NCBI GenBank assembly: GCA_042095835.1
Contig: JBELML010000001.1
Coordinates: forward strand, 1-64,000
Source: DATFKA01 sp042095835
GTDB taxonomy: Bacteria; Bacteroidota; Bacteroidia; Chitinophagales; Saprospiraceae
Length of the DNA: 64,000 nt
Reading direction: 5' to 3'
Of the stretch, positions 31,683 to 39,353 are shown one piece after another; within the stretch, counting starts at the first letter, position 1; every line of letters begins with the position of its first letter. A model generated the notes under the pieces. The model did not search any database. It had not been told where the DNA came from and was given only the letters and a program-made list of their open reading frames with translations. The position numbers and the translations under genes were made by a program.

Positions 31683-34451
31683 TTATTCTCTATATAGATT
31701 GTGAATCTTAATTTTCTTATACTCCTCAAGGCTTAAATCTTTATAACCTTTCTCTCTCGCTCCTTTGATGAAGCTTGGCGTTACGTTGTGGATTTTTAGA
31801 TTGATCACCTTGTCCATAGGAATGTTGTCAAATCCAAGGTCATTCAAGCCTTTGATGAAGCTTGGGCGTACATTGTGGATAGCTGCCTTGCGAACATCTC
31901 CAGCTGAAAGGTTGCTATAGCCTAGGTCCTGTAAATCCTTGATGTATCGAGGACTTACATTATGGATTTTAAATTTAATGACCTCTTCAATGCTCGGTAA
32001 ATCTATTCCTGAAGCTTTCATTTCACGGATATAGCTCTCACTTATATTGTGGATCGCCGCACTGCGGATTTGCTCAGGCTCAAGATTTTTATAGCCAGCA
32101 TCTTCAAGTGCCTCAATAAAGGAAACACTCACGTTGTGGATTTTGAACTTCACTACTTCATCTAAGTCTGGCAAGTCGATACCAGCTGATCTCAGGTCAT
32201 TGATATAACGCTCACTGACGTTATGAATCGCTGCATTTTTAATATCACGCGCACTGATATCATCGTAGCCTGCTTCCTTTAATGCTTTGACAAAATTGGC
32301 ATCCACATTATGGATGGCGAAATCAATGATGTTGTCGATGTCATTAAACTCGTATCCAATGCTTGAGATATCTGCGATGTATTTTTCATCAACATTATGG
32401 ATCGCTGCCTTAGTGATCTCACCTGGACTAAGGTTGTCATAACCAGCATCTTTTAGTGCTTTAACCAAGTCAGCATCCACATTATGGATCGCAAACTTCA
32501 CGATGTCATCAAGATCATCAAAAGTGTAGCCGACTTCCTTGAGTTCTGCAATGTATTCTGGATCAACATTATGAATACTTGCCTTAACGATATCCTGTGC
32601 ATCAAGGTCGGTAAACCCAGCTCTGGCCAATGCTTCTACCATTTCAGCATCTACATCGTGGATAGAGAATTTTACGAGGTCATCAAAATCCATATTCTTG
32701 AATCCAGCGCCTCTGATTTCTTGAATATACTGTGGGTCTACATCATGGATGCGGCCTTTGATTAAATCATCAATATCCAAGTCGTCGAATCCAAGTTTTG
32801 CCATTTCATCAATGTAGGATTCGGTGACGCCGTGGATAGCTACTTTTCGGAGAGACTCGACATCTAATCCGCTAAAGTTTTTCTGCTTGAGGTTGCGCAC
32901 GAAATCCTGATCCATATCTGCTAAGAAAAAATGGAAGTAATCAGATTCTTTTGCTCTACCTCTGATGCCTTCCTCTTCGAGGAGTTGGCCAAAGCTTTGA
33001 TCGTACTGGAAGGTATATCGGCCATCGCCATAATCACCGTCAAAACTACCTTTAAAGGTAATCGTTCCGGCAGCACGGCTAAGTTTAAACTCACTATCGG
33101 AGCTAGGTAGACTGCCAAACTCACTACGTTTGAAACACTCGGTCGATACCCAAAAAGAATTTCTGCTGAAATCGGAGTTGTCAAAACGGATGCAGATGCG
33201 ATCACCCTCAATTTCTGCTCGCCAGAATCCCTTCATTTCAAGCGGGAGTTCTCCATTAAAGGAAAAGCTCTCTTGCTCGAAAGGTACATTTTCGAGTGCT
33301 ATTTGAGCTTGGCGCAGGGCCTCCTCGGCAATGCCGCTGGCAAATTCTTCGGCGATTTCACCGATAGATTGAAGGGGTTCTTCCATTTCATTGAAAACCT
33401 CTTCCATGTCTGGCATAATTTCTTCAAGGGCTATTTCCTCGAAGTCTGTCGTTTGTTCTTGTTGATTGGCAGCTAGCTTGACAGCATTGAAGCAGATGAC
33501 CGAAATCCCAATTAAAGGCAGGATGGCCATGTACTTCCAACTAGTGCGGACGGATGATTTTTTACCATTCATCATTTTAATGCGTTTTTTAAGTATAGAT
33601 TGATTGTAATTCATGGCTAGCCCAATAGGGTAGTGGGGCACCGATACTTTCAAAAGATTCAATTGATAAGGCTCGCGTGCGGTACCCTTGTTGAGCATGG
33701 CATGATCAGTCAGGTATTCAAGATTATTCTCAACTGCTTTGCGATAATACCAGGCAAATGGATTGAACCATTGTACTACCACTAATAGCTCTGCCAGGAT
33801 CATATCAATAGAGTGCAGTTGACTTACGTGTATTTTCTCGTGTTCCAGGATTTGGTTGTAGGTATCCCAATCGTATTTTGTAGGGTTGATAAAAATAGCA
33901 TTCAGAAAAGAATACGGCGCTTTGTCTTGCTCCATCTCGATGATCCGATATGGGCCATCCTTTAGACTGGGGAATTTGATCATTTGATAAGCCAGCACCA
34001 GCATTTGTATAAGTAGGTTGATGCCAAAGATGGCAATACCTGCTAAGTATCCATACCAGAGATAATCTTTCCAGTTGAGTTGTGACCAGATACTTGGTGT
34101 AGCAGCTACCGTAGACATGGGCTCCTTTTCTACACTAGCAGCAGGCTTAGGTGGCACAGTATTCTGATCTGCTATTGCTGTTTTTGCTTCTGCTTCAGGT
34201 TGAGGAGGTATTGCCGGCACAATTCCAGGGACCTCATTAGTATAGGTATAAGAGGTGGATTCAGATACTGGAGCGGGCCAAATCGACCAATCAGCAGGGA
34301 TGACAAAGCTAGGGATGATGAAAGCTAGGATACCTCCAACGACCAGGAACCAACGATTAAGCTGGAAGAAAGTCTCCTTTTCTAGGAGGAGTTTATAAAA
34401 AATATAAAAGAGGGCTACCAATAGGGCAACATGAGGAATATATGGAAGCAT
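31683..34451 (-). CDS. BlaR1/MecR1-like M56 metallopeptidase with a C-terminal 29-residue repeat array
   Basis: The 922-residue protein has membrane segments at ~5-23, 34-52, 137-160 and 307-325. A zinc-protease motif HEKIH (HExxH) lies at ~205, followed by WFNPFAWYYRKAVENNLEYLTD, which is the M56 family core. There is no penicillin-binding sensor domain. Instead, residues ~537-922 are thirteen tandem repeats of 29 residues plus a terminal IHN, each starting IHNV/IHDV and containing YI or FV, then GY/GF, then D-L/I. Alternate repeats are more alike (KFA/KFK versus KAA endings), giving a 58-residue superunit. It probably senses an envelope signal and cleaves the BlaI-type repressor encoded just upstream; the ligand is unknown. 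It overlaps blaI by one base. Confidence 0.85.
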   Translation of the reverse strand: MLPYIPHVALLVALFYIFYKLLLEKETFFQLNRWFLVVGGILAFIIPSFVIPADWSIWPAPVSESTSYTYTNEVPGIVPAIPPQPEAEAKTAIADQNTVPPKPAASVEKEPMSTVAATPSIWSQLNWKDYLWYGYLAGIAIFGINLLIQMLVLAYQMIKFPSLKDGPYRIIEMEQDKAPYSFLNAIFINPTKYDWDTYNQILEHEKIHVSQLHSIDMILAELLVVVQWFNPFAWYYRKAVENNLEYLTDHAMLNKGTAREPYQLNLLKVSVPHYPIGLAMNYNQSILKKRIKMMNGKKSSVRTSWKYMAILPLIGISVICFNAVKLAANQQEQTTDFEEIALEEIMPDMEEVFNEMEEPLQSIGEIAEEFASGIAEEALRQAQIALENVPFEQESFSFNGELPLEMKGFWRAEIEGDRICIRFDNSDFSRNSFWVSTECFKRSEFGSLPSSDSEFKLSRAAGTITFKGSFDGDYGDGRYTFQYDQSFGQLLEEEGIRGRAKESDYFHFFLADMDQDFVRNLKQKNFSGLDVESLRKVAIHGVTESYIDEMAKLGFDDLDIDDLIKGRIHDVDPQYIQEIRGAGFKNMDFDDLVKFSIHDVDAEMVEALARAGFTDLDAQDIVKASIHNVDPEYIAELKEVGYTFDDLDDIVKFAIHNVDADLVKALKDAGYDNLSPGEITKAAIHNVDEKYIADISSIGYEFNDIDNIIDFAIHNVDANFVKALKEAGYDDISARDIKNAAIHNVSERYINDLRSAGIDLPDLDEVVKFKIHNVSVSFIEALEDAGYKNLEPEQIRSAAIHNISESYIREMKASGIDLPSIEEVIKFKIHNVSPRYIKDLQDLGYSNLSAGDVRKAAIHNVRPSFIKGLNDLGFDNIPMDKVINLKIHNVTPSFIKGAREKGYKDLSLEEYKKIKIHNLYRE

Positions 34452-34810
34452 TACTTTTTGGTTTTAATCAATCGAATGATGTCTTCTAATTCTTCTTCAC
34501 TGATTTTTTCTTGCTTAGCGAAGTAGGCGACCAATTTCGGCACAGAGTTGTCGAAGTAGTTTTGTACCACTTCCCCCAAGGCCTTCTGTTGGTATTCCTC
34601 CTTCGAAATGGCAGGATAATAGCGGTGAGATTTACCAAAGGCTTCGTGCCCAACAAATCCCTTGTTTTGTAAGATGCGGATGATCGTAGAGATGGTATTG
34701 TAATGCGGCTTTGGGTCGGGAAAATGCTCAATGATCTCTTTGACAAAGGCTTTCTCCAAGTCCCATAAGACCTGCATGACCTGCTCCTCTCTTTTAGCTA
34801 ATTTATTCAT
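34451..34810 (-). CDS. BlaI/MecI/CopY-type winged-helix repressor
   Basis: I start at the ATG at 34810 (MNKLAKREEQVMQVLWDLEK, 119 residues), because an earlier in-frame codon would overlap the promoter. HYNTISTIIRILQNKGFVGHEAFGKSHRYYPAISKEEY is the recognition helix and wing typical of BlaI/MecI. The C-terminal third mediates dimers and holds the cleavage site used by M56 partners in known systems. Its stop codon shares one base with the M56 start, so the two are translationally coupled. Two AACTAA-N4-TTAGTT dyads in its promoter are good candidates for autoregulation. Confidence 0.9.
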   Translation of the reverse strand: MNKLAKREEQVMQVLWDLEKAFVKEIIEHFPDPKPHYNTISTIIRILQNKGFVGHEAFGKSHRYYPAISKEEYQQKALGEVVQNYFDNSVPKLVAYFAKQEKISEEELEDIIRLIKTKK

Positions 34811-34840
34811 ATTGACTATATCGATTTTGTAACTACACTG

Positions 34841-34871
34841 CAATTATAAACTAAATGATTAGTTTTATCAA
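34841..34871 (-). promoter_or_regulatory. Promoter of the BlaI/M56 operon
   Basis: On the minus strand TTG (34871-34869), a 20-base spacer, and TATAATTG (34848-34841) match the Bacteroidota -33/-7 arrangement with one mismatch in the -7 box. The ATG is 30 bases downstream. Confidence 0.6.
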
Positions 34872-34893
34872 CTATTTAACTAATTATTTAGTT
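34848..34893. promoter_or_regulatory. Two BlaI-type operator dyads
   Basis: AAACTAA-ATGA-TTAGTTT (34848-34865) fills the spacer between the -33 and -7 boxes. AACTAA-TTAT-TTAGTT (34878-34893) lies just upstream. Centre-to-centre distance is 29 bases, close to three helical turns, so two dimers could sit on one face. Binding is inferred. Confidence 0.6.
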
Positions 34894-34980
34894 TAAAAGA
34901 TGAATTTTATCTACAGAAGCCTACTAATGAGGCATTAATGCACGGCTTAGCGAAGCATATTTCGGGATGTCAGTTTAATG

Positions 34981-35160
34981 AGATTTCGTTGCTGCGCACC
35001 AAAAGGTCACATTAACATTAATATGGTACATAAGACATAGCACATAGCACATACCACATAAGACATAGCACATAGCAAAGTATCCCGACGTTCGTTGCAC
35101 TCCGCCGGGATTAATTCGACCAGATTTCGTTGCTGCGCACCAAAAAGGTCTCATTAACAT
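34981..35160. repeat. Direct repeat pair flanking a tandem ACATA-type array
   Basis: A 38-base sequence starting AGATTTCGTTGCTGCGCACC occurs at 34981-35018 and again at 35122-35160, differing by one extra A and one substitution. Between them a 28-base unit starting ACATAAGACATAGCACATAG is repeated at 35029-35056 and, truncated, at 35057-35078. A hairpin TCCCG-a-CG against CG-c-CGGGA lies at 35083-35110. No ORF fits. Confidence 0.7.
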
Positions 35161-35302
35161 ACCACATAAGACCTCTCCCACATTTTCCCACCTATCAAGT
35201 GGAGATGAGAAGGCCCAAAAGGCTGTTTTTTCAACAATTTTGCATATATGTCAAAAAATAATGCACTTTTTAGACACTTGTGGAACTAAAAGATGCCCAT
35301 AA

Positions 35303-35358
35303 GTGGTAAAAGAGGTGTTTATAGGTGAAAATATGTGGTAAATAGTGGGAATATGTGG
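35303..35358 (+). promoter_or_regulatory. MraZ-box-like GTGG repeats ahead of the dcw cluster
   Basis: GTGG occurs at 35335, 35345 and 35355 with exact 10-base spacing (TGTGGTAAAT, AGTGGGAATA, TGTGGAAATA). Further GTGG copies are at 35280 and 35303, and GGTG at 35314 and 35324. In other bacteria MraZ binds such TGGG-type direct repeats in front of its own gene. They end 10 bases before the -7 box. Confidence 0.7.
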
Positions 35359-35368
35359 AAATAGTTTT

Positions 35369-35376
35369 TATATTTG
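35369..35376 (+). promoter_or_regulatory. Predicted -7 box of the dcw cluster
   Basis: TATATTTG is an exact TAnnTTTG match 27 bases before the mraZ ATG. The MraZ-box repeats cover the place where the -33 box would be, consistent with repression. Confidence 0.65.
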
Positions 35377-35403
35377 AAGACCCTCAATAGGGGAATTATA
35401 TCT

Positions 35404-35871
35404 ATGCAGCAGCTATTAGGAGAATATGAGTGTAAAATTGACGCCAAAGGGCGCATGCGATTACCAAGCGCTTTGATTAGCCAATTGGGAGAGGAGGAGG
35501 CGCATAGTTTTGTAATTAATCGGGGCTTTGAGAATAACTTGATGCTGTACCCACAAGAAGTTTGGGATACGATTTCTGCTCAAGTCAATCGATTGAATCA
35601 ATACAATAAAAAGCAGCGGGACTTTCAACGCTATTTCTATCGTGGTGCCCACAAAGTATCACTAGATAGTGCAGATCGAATCCTGATGAATAAGCGATTA
35701 CTCGAATATGCCGGAATACAAAAAGATGTAATCTTGGCGGCAGTAAACAATCGCATTGAAATATGGGCGAAGGAGCAATACGACGTTCTCCTAGATAATG
35801 AGCCAGAAGACTTTTCCGATTTAGCGCAGGATGTGTTAGGTGGGGAGCCTCTTAATGATATAGGATTATGA
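35404..35871 (+). CDS. mraZ: Transcriptional regulator MraZ
   Basis: The ATG at 35404 gives 155 residues starting MQQLLGEYECKIDAKGRMRLP, the usual MraZ beginning. An in-frame TTG at 35374 is rejected because it lies inside the -7 box. Two AbrB-like halves are visible, each with a DAKGR or DSADR-type turn (IDAKGRMRLPSAL and LDSADRILMNKRLLEYA). MraZ is a ring-forming DNA-binding protein that represses the dcw operon. It overlaps rsmH by ATGA, and GTGG direct repeats lie upstream. Confidence 0.93.
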   Translation: MQQLLGEYECKIDAKGRMRLPSALISQLGEEEAHSFVINRGFENNLMLYPQEVWDTISAQVNRLNQYNKKQRDFQRYFYRGAHKVSLDSADRILMNKRLLEYAGIQKDVILAAVNNRIEIWAKEQYDVLLDNEPEDFSDLAQDVLGGEPLNDIGL

Positions 35872-36764
35872 CCTATCATCTACCTGTCTTAGCTCAGGCT
35901 TCTGTGGATGCCATGGCAATTCAGCCTGATGGTATTTATGTCGATGTGACCTTTGGAGGTGGTGGGCATTCCCGCATTATACTTGAAGCTTTGGGGCCAA
36001 CAGGTCGTCTATTGGGTTTTGATCAAGATGCTGATGCTGTTCGCAATGTACCAGAAGATGATCGATTCCAGTTTGTTGCTTCCAACTTTCGTTACCTCCA
36101 AAAGTATTTGCGCCTTTATGATATTGAGCAAGTAGATGGCATCCTGGCAGATTTAGGGGTGTCTTCCCATCAATTAGATGAGGGCGCGCGAGGATTTTCC
36201 TACCGCTTTGAAGCGGACTTGGATATGCGGATGAATCAGGAGCAAGAAACAACAGCCGCAGATATACTCAATGAGTACGCTGCCGCAGACCTACAGGCGA
36301 TACTTGGCAAGTACGGTGAGGTGAGGAATGCACGCACATTGGCTTTGAAGATTGTCGAGGAGCGCGGGCTTAAAAAGTTTAAAACCATCAAAGATCTACT
36401 AAATGTACTCGATCCATTGGTGAGAGGACAAAGATTGCGCTACTTGTCACAAGTGTTTCAAGCTTTACGAATCGAAGTGAATGATGAGATGGGAGCCTTA
36501 GAAGACTTTTTAAGAGATTGCATCAAAGTGCTAAAACCAGGAGGAAGACTCTCGGTGATCACCTACCATTCACTAGAAGATAGGATGGTGAAAAACTTCC
36601 TAAAGTCAGGTAATGCTGAAGGAAAGTTTGAGCAAGATTTTTACGGTAATATCAATCGCCCATATAAAGTAATTACAAAAAAGGCCATTCTGCCTCCTGA
36701 GGAAGAAATTCAACAAAACTCTAGAGCAAGAAGCGCCAAACTTAGAATAGGAGAAAAACACTAA
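35868..36764 (+). CDS. rsmH: 16S rRNA (cytosine-1402-N4)-methyltransferase
   Basis: The 298-residue enzyme is RsmH/MraW: YVDVTFGGGGHSRIILEAL is the SAM-binding loop, and GILADLGVSSHQLDEGARGFSYRFEADLDMRM and SVITYHSLEDRMVKNF are diagnostic. It methylates N4 of C1402 in the ribosomal P site. It is the second dcw gene, translationally coupled to mraZ. The spacer to ftsL (36765-36826) contains a small tandem repeat. Confidence 0.95.
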   Translation: MTYHLPVLAQASVDAMAIQPDGIYVDVTFGGGGHSRIILEALGPTGRLLGFDQDADAVRNVPEDDRFQFVASNFRYLQKYLRLYDIEQVDGILADLGVSSHQLDEGARGFSYRFEADLDMRMNQEQETTAADILNEYAAADLQAILGKYGEVRNARTLALKIVEERGLKKFKTIKDLLNVLDPLVRGQRLRYLSQVFQALRIEVNDEMGALEDFLRDCIKVLKPGGRLSVITYHSLEDRMVKNFLKSGNAEGKFEQDFYGNINRPYKVITKKAILPPEEEIQQNSRARSAKLRIGEKH

Positions 36765-36784
36765 TAGTCAACAGGATTAAATAG

Positions 36785-36810
36785 ATCACGATATCGAAAA
36801 TCACGATATC
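36785..36810. repeat. Tandem 15-base repeat between rsmH and ftsL
   Basis: ATCACGATATC occurs at 36785-36795 and 36800-36810, separated by GAAA. Each copy contains the palindrome GATATC. It lies 17 bases before the ftsL ATG. Confidence 0.6.
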
Positions 36811-36826
36811 AACACATGAATAGTTA

Positions 36827-37144
36827 ATGGCACGGAAGGGAGTAGGACAGTATTTTCAATTCAGCTTTCTGACTTCAGATATCATTCTGCGGAATGTCAT
36901 CTTTGCCCTGTTTCTGGGCTTTTTAGCTATGATTTATATCGCCAATGCACACTACGCAGACCGGAATGTGCGCAAGATCCAAGAGCTTCGTAGGGAGCTC
37001 AAGGAGACTAGATGGTACTTTATGACGCTACAAGCGGAAAATATGTACAAAAGTAGACGGTCTGAAATGGCCAGACAAGTAAAAGATTTGGGGCTTGAGC
37101 CCTCTAGAGATAAACCTAAAAAGATCATCATCAAGGGTAGTTGA
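36827..37144 (+). CDS. ftsL: FtsL-like divisome protein
   Basis: The 105-residue bitopic protein has a short cytoplasmic N-terminus, one membrane segment at ~22-42 (NVIFALFLGFLAMIYIANAHY) and then a coiled-coil-like periplasmic part (RKIQELRRELKETRWYFMTLQAENM). Size, topology and position between rsmH and the PBP gene match the Bacteroidota FtsL counterpart, which links FtsQ/FtsB to the septal synthase. Sequence conservation in this family is low, so context carries much of the call. Confidence 0.85.
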   Translation: MARKGVGQYFQFSFLTSDIILRNVIFALFLGFLAMIYIANAHYADRNVRKIQELRRELKETRWYFMTLQAENMYKSRRSEMARQVKDLGLEPSRDKPKKIIIKGS

Positions 37145-37178
37145 CCGCTTTTGCGGCAACCCTACAAGAATAAGCAGG

Positions 37179-39329
37179 ATGAATATCAAAAATGAAGTAC
37201 TCGTAAGAGTCTATATTTTGCTTTTCGGCTTGGTCATACCATTTGCAATTCTGCTCTTGGTCAAGACCGTGATGATTGGATATATGGAAGGGGAGCGTTG
37301 GCGGGCGCAAGGAGATCGGAATTCGAGAAAGTATAAGGAGATCAAAGCAGATCGAGGAAATATTTTTGCGGGAGAGGGTAGTGTCTTGGCTACCGATATT
37401 CCGTACTACGATATCTATTTTGATGCAGTAGCCTCTACTAAGAAGGATTTTATGGAGAATTTAGATTCTCTAGCCTATTGCTTATCAAGATTTGTAGATC
37501 AATCCTACACAGAGGGTGGGTTTAAGACCCAATTACTGCAATGGAGAGCGGATTCACTACGATATGTGCCACTTAAAAAGAAAGTGGCCTATTCGCTTAA
37601 GCAGCAAGTCGAGCAATTCCCTTTGTTTAATCTAGGTAGAAATCGTGGAGGTTTTATTGCCGAAAGAGCTGCTGATCGTAGAAGACCCTTTGGTTTACTA
37701 GCTCAGCGGACCATTGGCTACGTGCGAGAAAATGTGAAAAATAATGTAGGCCTCGAAGGTTATTTCAACGAAACGCTAGAAGGAGAACCAGGAGGGCAAG
37801 TGATGGTCTGCATCGATCCTCGAAATGATATCTGGAAGCCAGTTGAAGATTTAATGGCCATCGAACCCAAAAGTGGGGACGATATACAGACCACTATCGA
37901 TGTCAATCTGCAAGATATTACGGAGCAGGCACTACTAGATGCCATGCTTTATCACCGCGCAGATTGGGGTACTGCTTTACTCATGGAGGTGAAAACAGGA
38001 CAAATAAAAGCCATTGCTAATCTGGGTAAATACCAAAATAGCTATTGGGAAACCTATAATCATGCTGTAGGCTCTTCCGTGGAGCCGGGTTCTACTTTTA
38101 AGACGGCCAGTATGTTAGCGCTTTTAGAAGATGGATTTGTTGACTTAGAAGACAAGGTCTTTATCAATAAAGGGATGTGGGAGTACTATGGTACTAAAAT
38201 GCCAGATGCCAGTTCGGAGAGTTTTCTTTTAGATACGATAAGCATCAGAAAAGCTTTTCAGATTTCGTCCAACGTTGGCGTTTCCAAAGCAGTTGTTGAG
38301 CATTATGGCCGTAGAACTGAGGAAAATAAAAATGAAGGTGCGGAACGATTTATCAAGCGATTAAAGCAGTTTAATCTACATATTCCCACCGGTATTGAAA
38401 TAGAGGGATCAGGAGAACCTTATATCAAAGAGGCTTACTCCTTAGAAGATGATTGGAGTGGACTGTCTTTGCCTTGGATGTCGATTGGCTATGAGTTGCG
38501 GCTGACACCTTTGCAAATGTTGACCTTCTACAATGCCATTGCCAACGATGGTACCATGATGAAGCCTTATTTGGTAAAGAATGTGCAGCGCTTTGGAGAA
38601 ATTAAGAAAGAGTTCAAGCCGACTATCATCAATAAACAAATTGCTAGTAAAGCTTCGATTAGAGCTATCCAGGAGCTATTGCGAGGAGTAGTAGAAGAAG
38701 GGACCGCCCGAAAGCTTAAATCAGATGAGTACAATTTTGCTGGTAAAACAGGTACCGCACAATTTAACTACCAAAGATTAGGAGAAAATACAACAGTGGG
38801 TGGTTATCGAGTCTCTTTTGCAGGTTATTTCCCCGCTGAAGATCCTTTGTATTCTTGTGTGATTGTGATTGAAAATCCGCAGGTAGGAGGGAATTATGGT
38901 AGTGAGGTTGCCGGACCAGTCTTCAGAAGGATAGCTGACGAAACCTACGGAGCCGAGTTGCGATTGCATGAGTTGGTACCTATGGTGCCATCTGGTACGC
39001 TCACCGGAAGGCGACTGCCAGGGTTTGATATTGGTTATCAAAAAGATATGAAAACCTTGATGGACCAATTTGGACTACCTTATTACGGTACACCTCAATC
39101 GGAAATCGCCGTTATTCGGACCAAAGGAGATTCTTTGACTTTCGAGCAGCGAACTTTACCCGATGATGTCGTCCCGACGGTAACTGGATTAGGTTTGAAA
39201 GACGCCTTATATGTACTTGAAAATAGAGGTCTTAAAGTAAAAATAGAGGGATTCGGAAAAGTAGTGAATCAGTCACTACTCGCAGGAACCCCGATAAGAG
39301 GCCAGGAGATAACGCTTTATTTGAAATAG
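37179..39329 (+). CDS. ftsI: Septal penicillin-binding protein (FtsI/PBP3 type) with PASTA domain
   Basis: I start at ATG 37179 (MNIKNEVLVRVYILLFG, 716 residues); the frame is open further back into ftsL but those codons overlap it. One N-terminal membrane anchor is followed by the dimerisation domain (RGNIFAGEGSVLATDIPYYDIYFD) and the transpeptidase with SxxK (EPGSTFKTAS), SxN (ISSNVGVSK) and KTG (FAGKTGTAQ). A single C-terminal PASTA domain (VVPTVTGLGLKDALYVLENRGLKV) follows, as in SpoVD-like enzymes. It cross-links septal peptidoglycan in partnership with FtsW, encoded later in the cluster. Confidence 0.93.
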   Translation: MNIKNEVLVRVYILLFGLVIPFAILLLVKTVMIGYMEGERWRAQGDRNSRKYKEIKADRGNIFAGEGSVLATDIPYYDIYFDAVASTKKDFMENLDSLAYCLSRFVDQSYTEGGFKTQLLQWRADSLRYVPLKKKVAYSLKQQVEQFPLFNLGRNRGGFIAERAADRRRPFGLLAQRTIGYVRENVKNNVGLEGYFNETLEGEPGGQVMVCIDPRNDIWKPVEDLMAIEPKSGDDIQTTIDVNLQDITEQALLDAMLYHRADWGTALLMEVKTGQIKAIANLGKYQNSYWETYNHAVGSSVEPGSTFKTASMLALLEDGFVDLEDKVFINKGMWEYYGTKMPDASSESFLLDTISIRKAFQISSNVGVSKAVVEHYGRRTEENKNEGAERFIKRLKQFNLHIPTGIEIEGSGEPYIKEAYSLEDDWSGLSLPWMSIGYELRLTPLQMLTFYNAIANDGTMMKPYLVKNVQRFGEIKKEFKPTIINKQIASKASIRAIQELLRGVVEEGTARKLKSDEYNFAGKTGTAQFNYQRLGENTTVGGYRVSFAGYFPAEDPLYSCVIVIENPQVGGNYGSEVAGPVFRRIADETYGAELRLHELVPMVPSGTLTGRRLPGFDIGYQKDMKTLMDQFGLPYYGTPQSEIAVIRTKGDSLTFEQRTLPDDVVPTVTGLGLKDALYVLENRGLKVKIEGFGKVVNQSLLAGTPIRGQEITLYLK

Positions 39330-39353
39330 GTCAATACTAAGATTCCTTACACT

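Noticed and set aside
32484..32765. Open frame antisense to the M56 repeat array
   Set aside because: It is a by-product of the repeated coding sequence on the other strand.
35029..35078. Short repeats considered as a CRISPR array
   Set aside because: The units are directly adjacent without unique spacers and there are no cas genes nearby.
35374..35403. Earlier TTG start for mraZ
   Set aside because: It overlaps an exact -7 promoter box; the ATG at 35404 gives the standard MraZ N-terminus.
37095..37178. Earlier in-frame start for ftsI inside ftsL
   Set aside because: The extra residues are unlike any PBP N-terminus; MNIKNEVLVRVYILLFG at 37179 starts directly before the membrane anchor.
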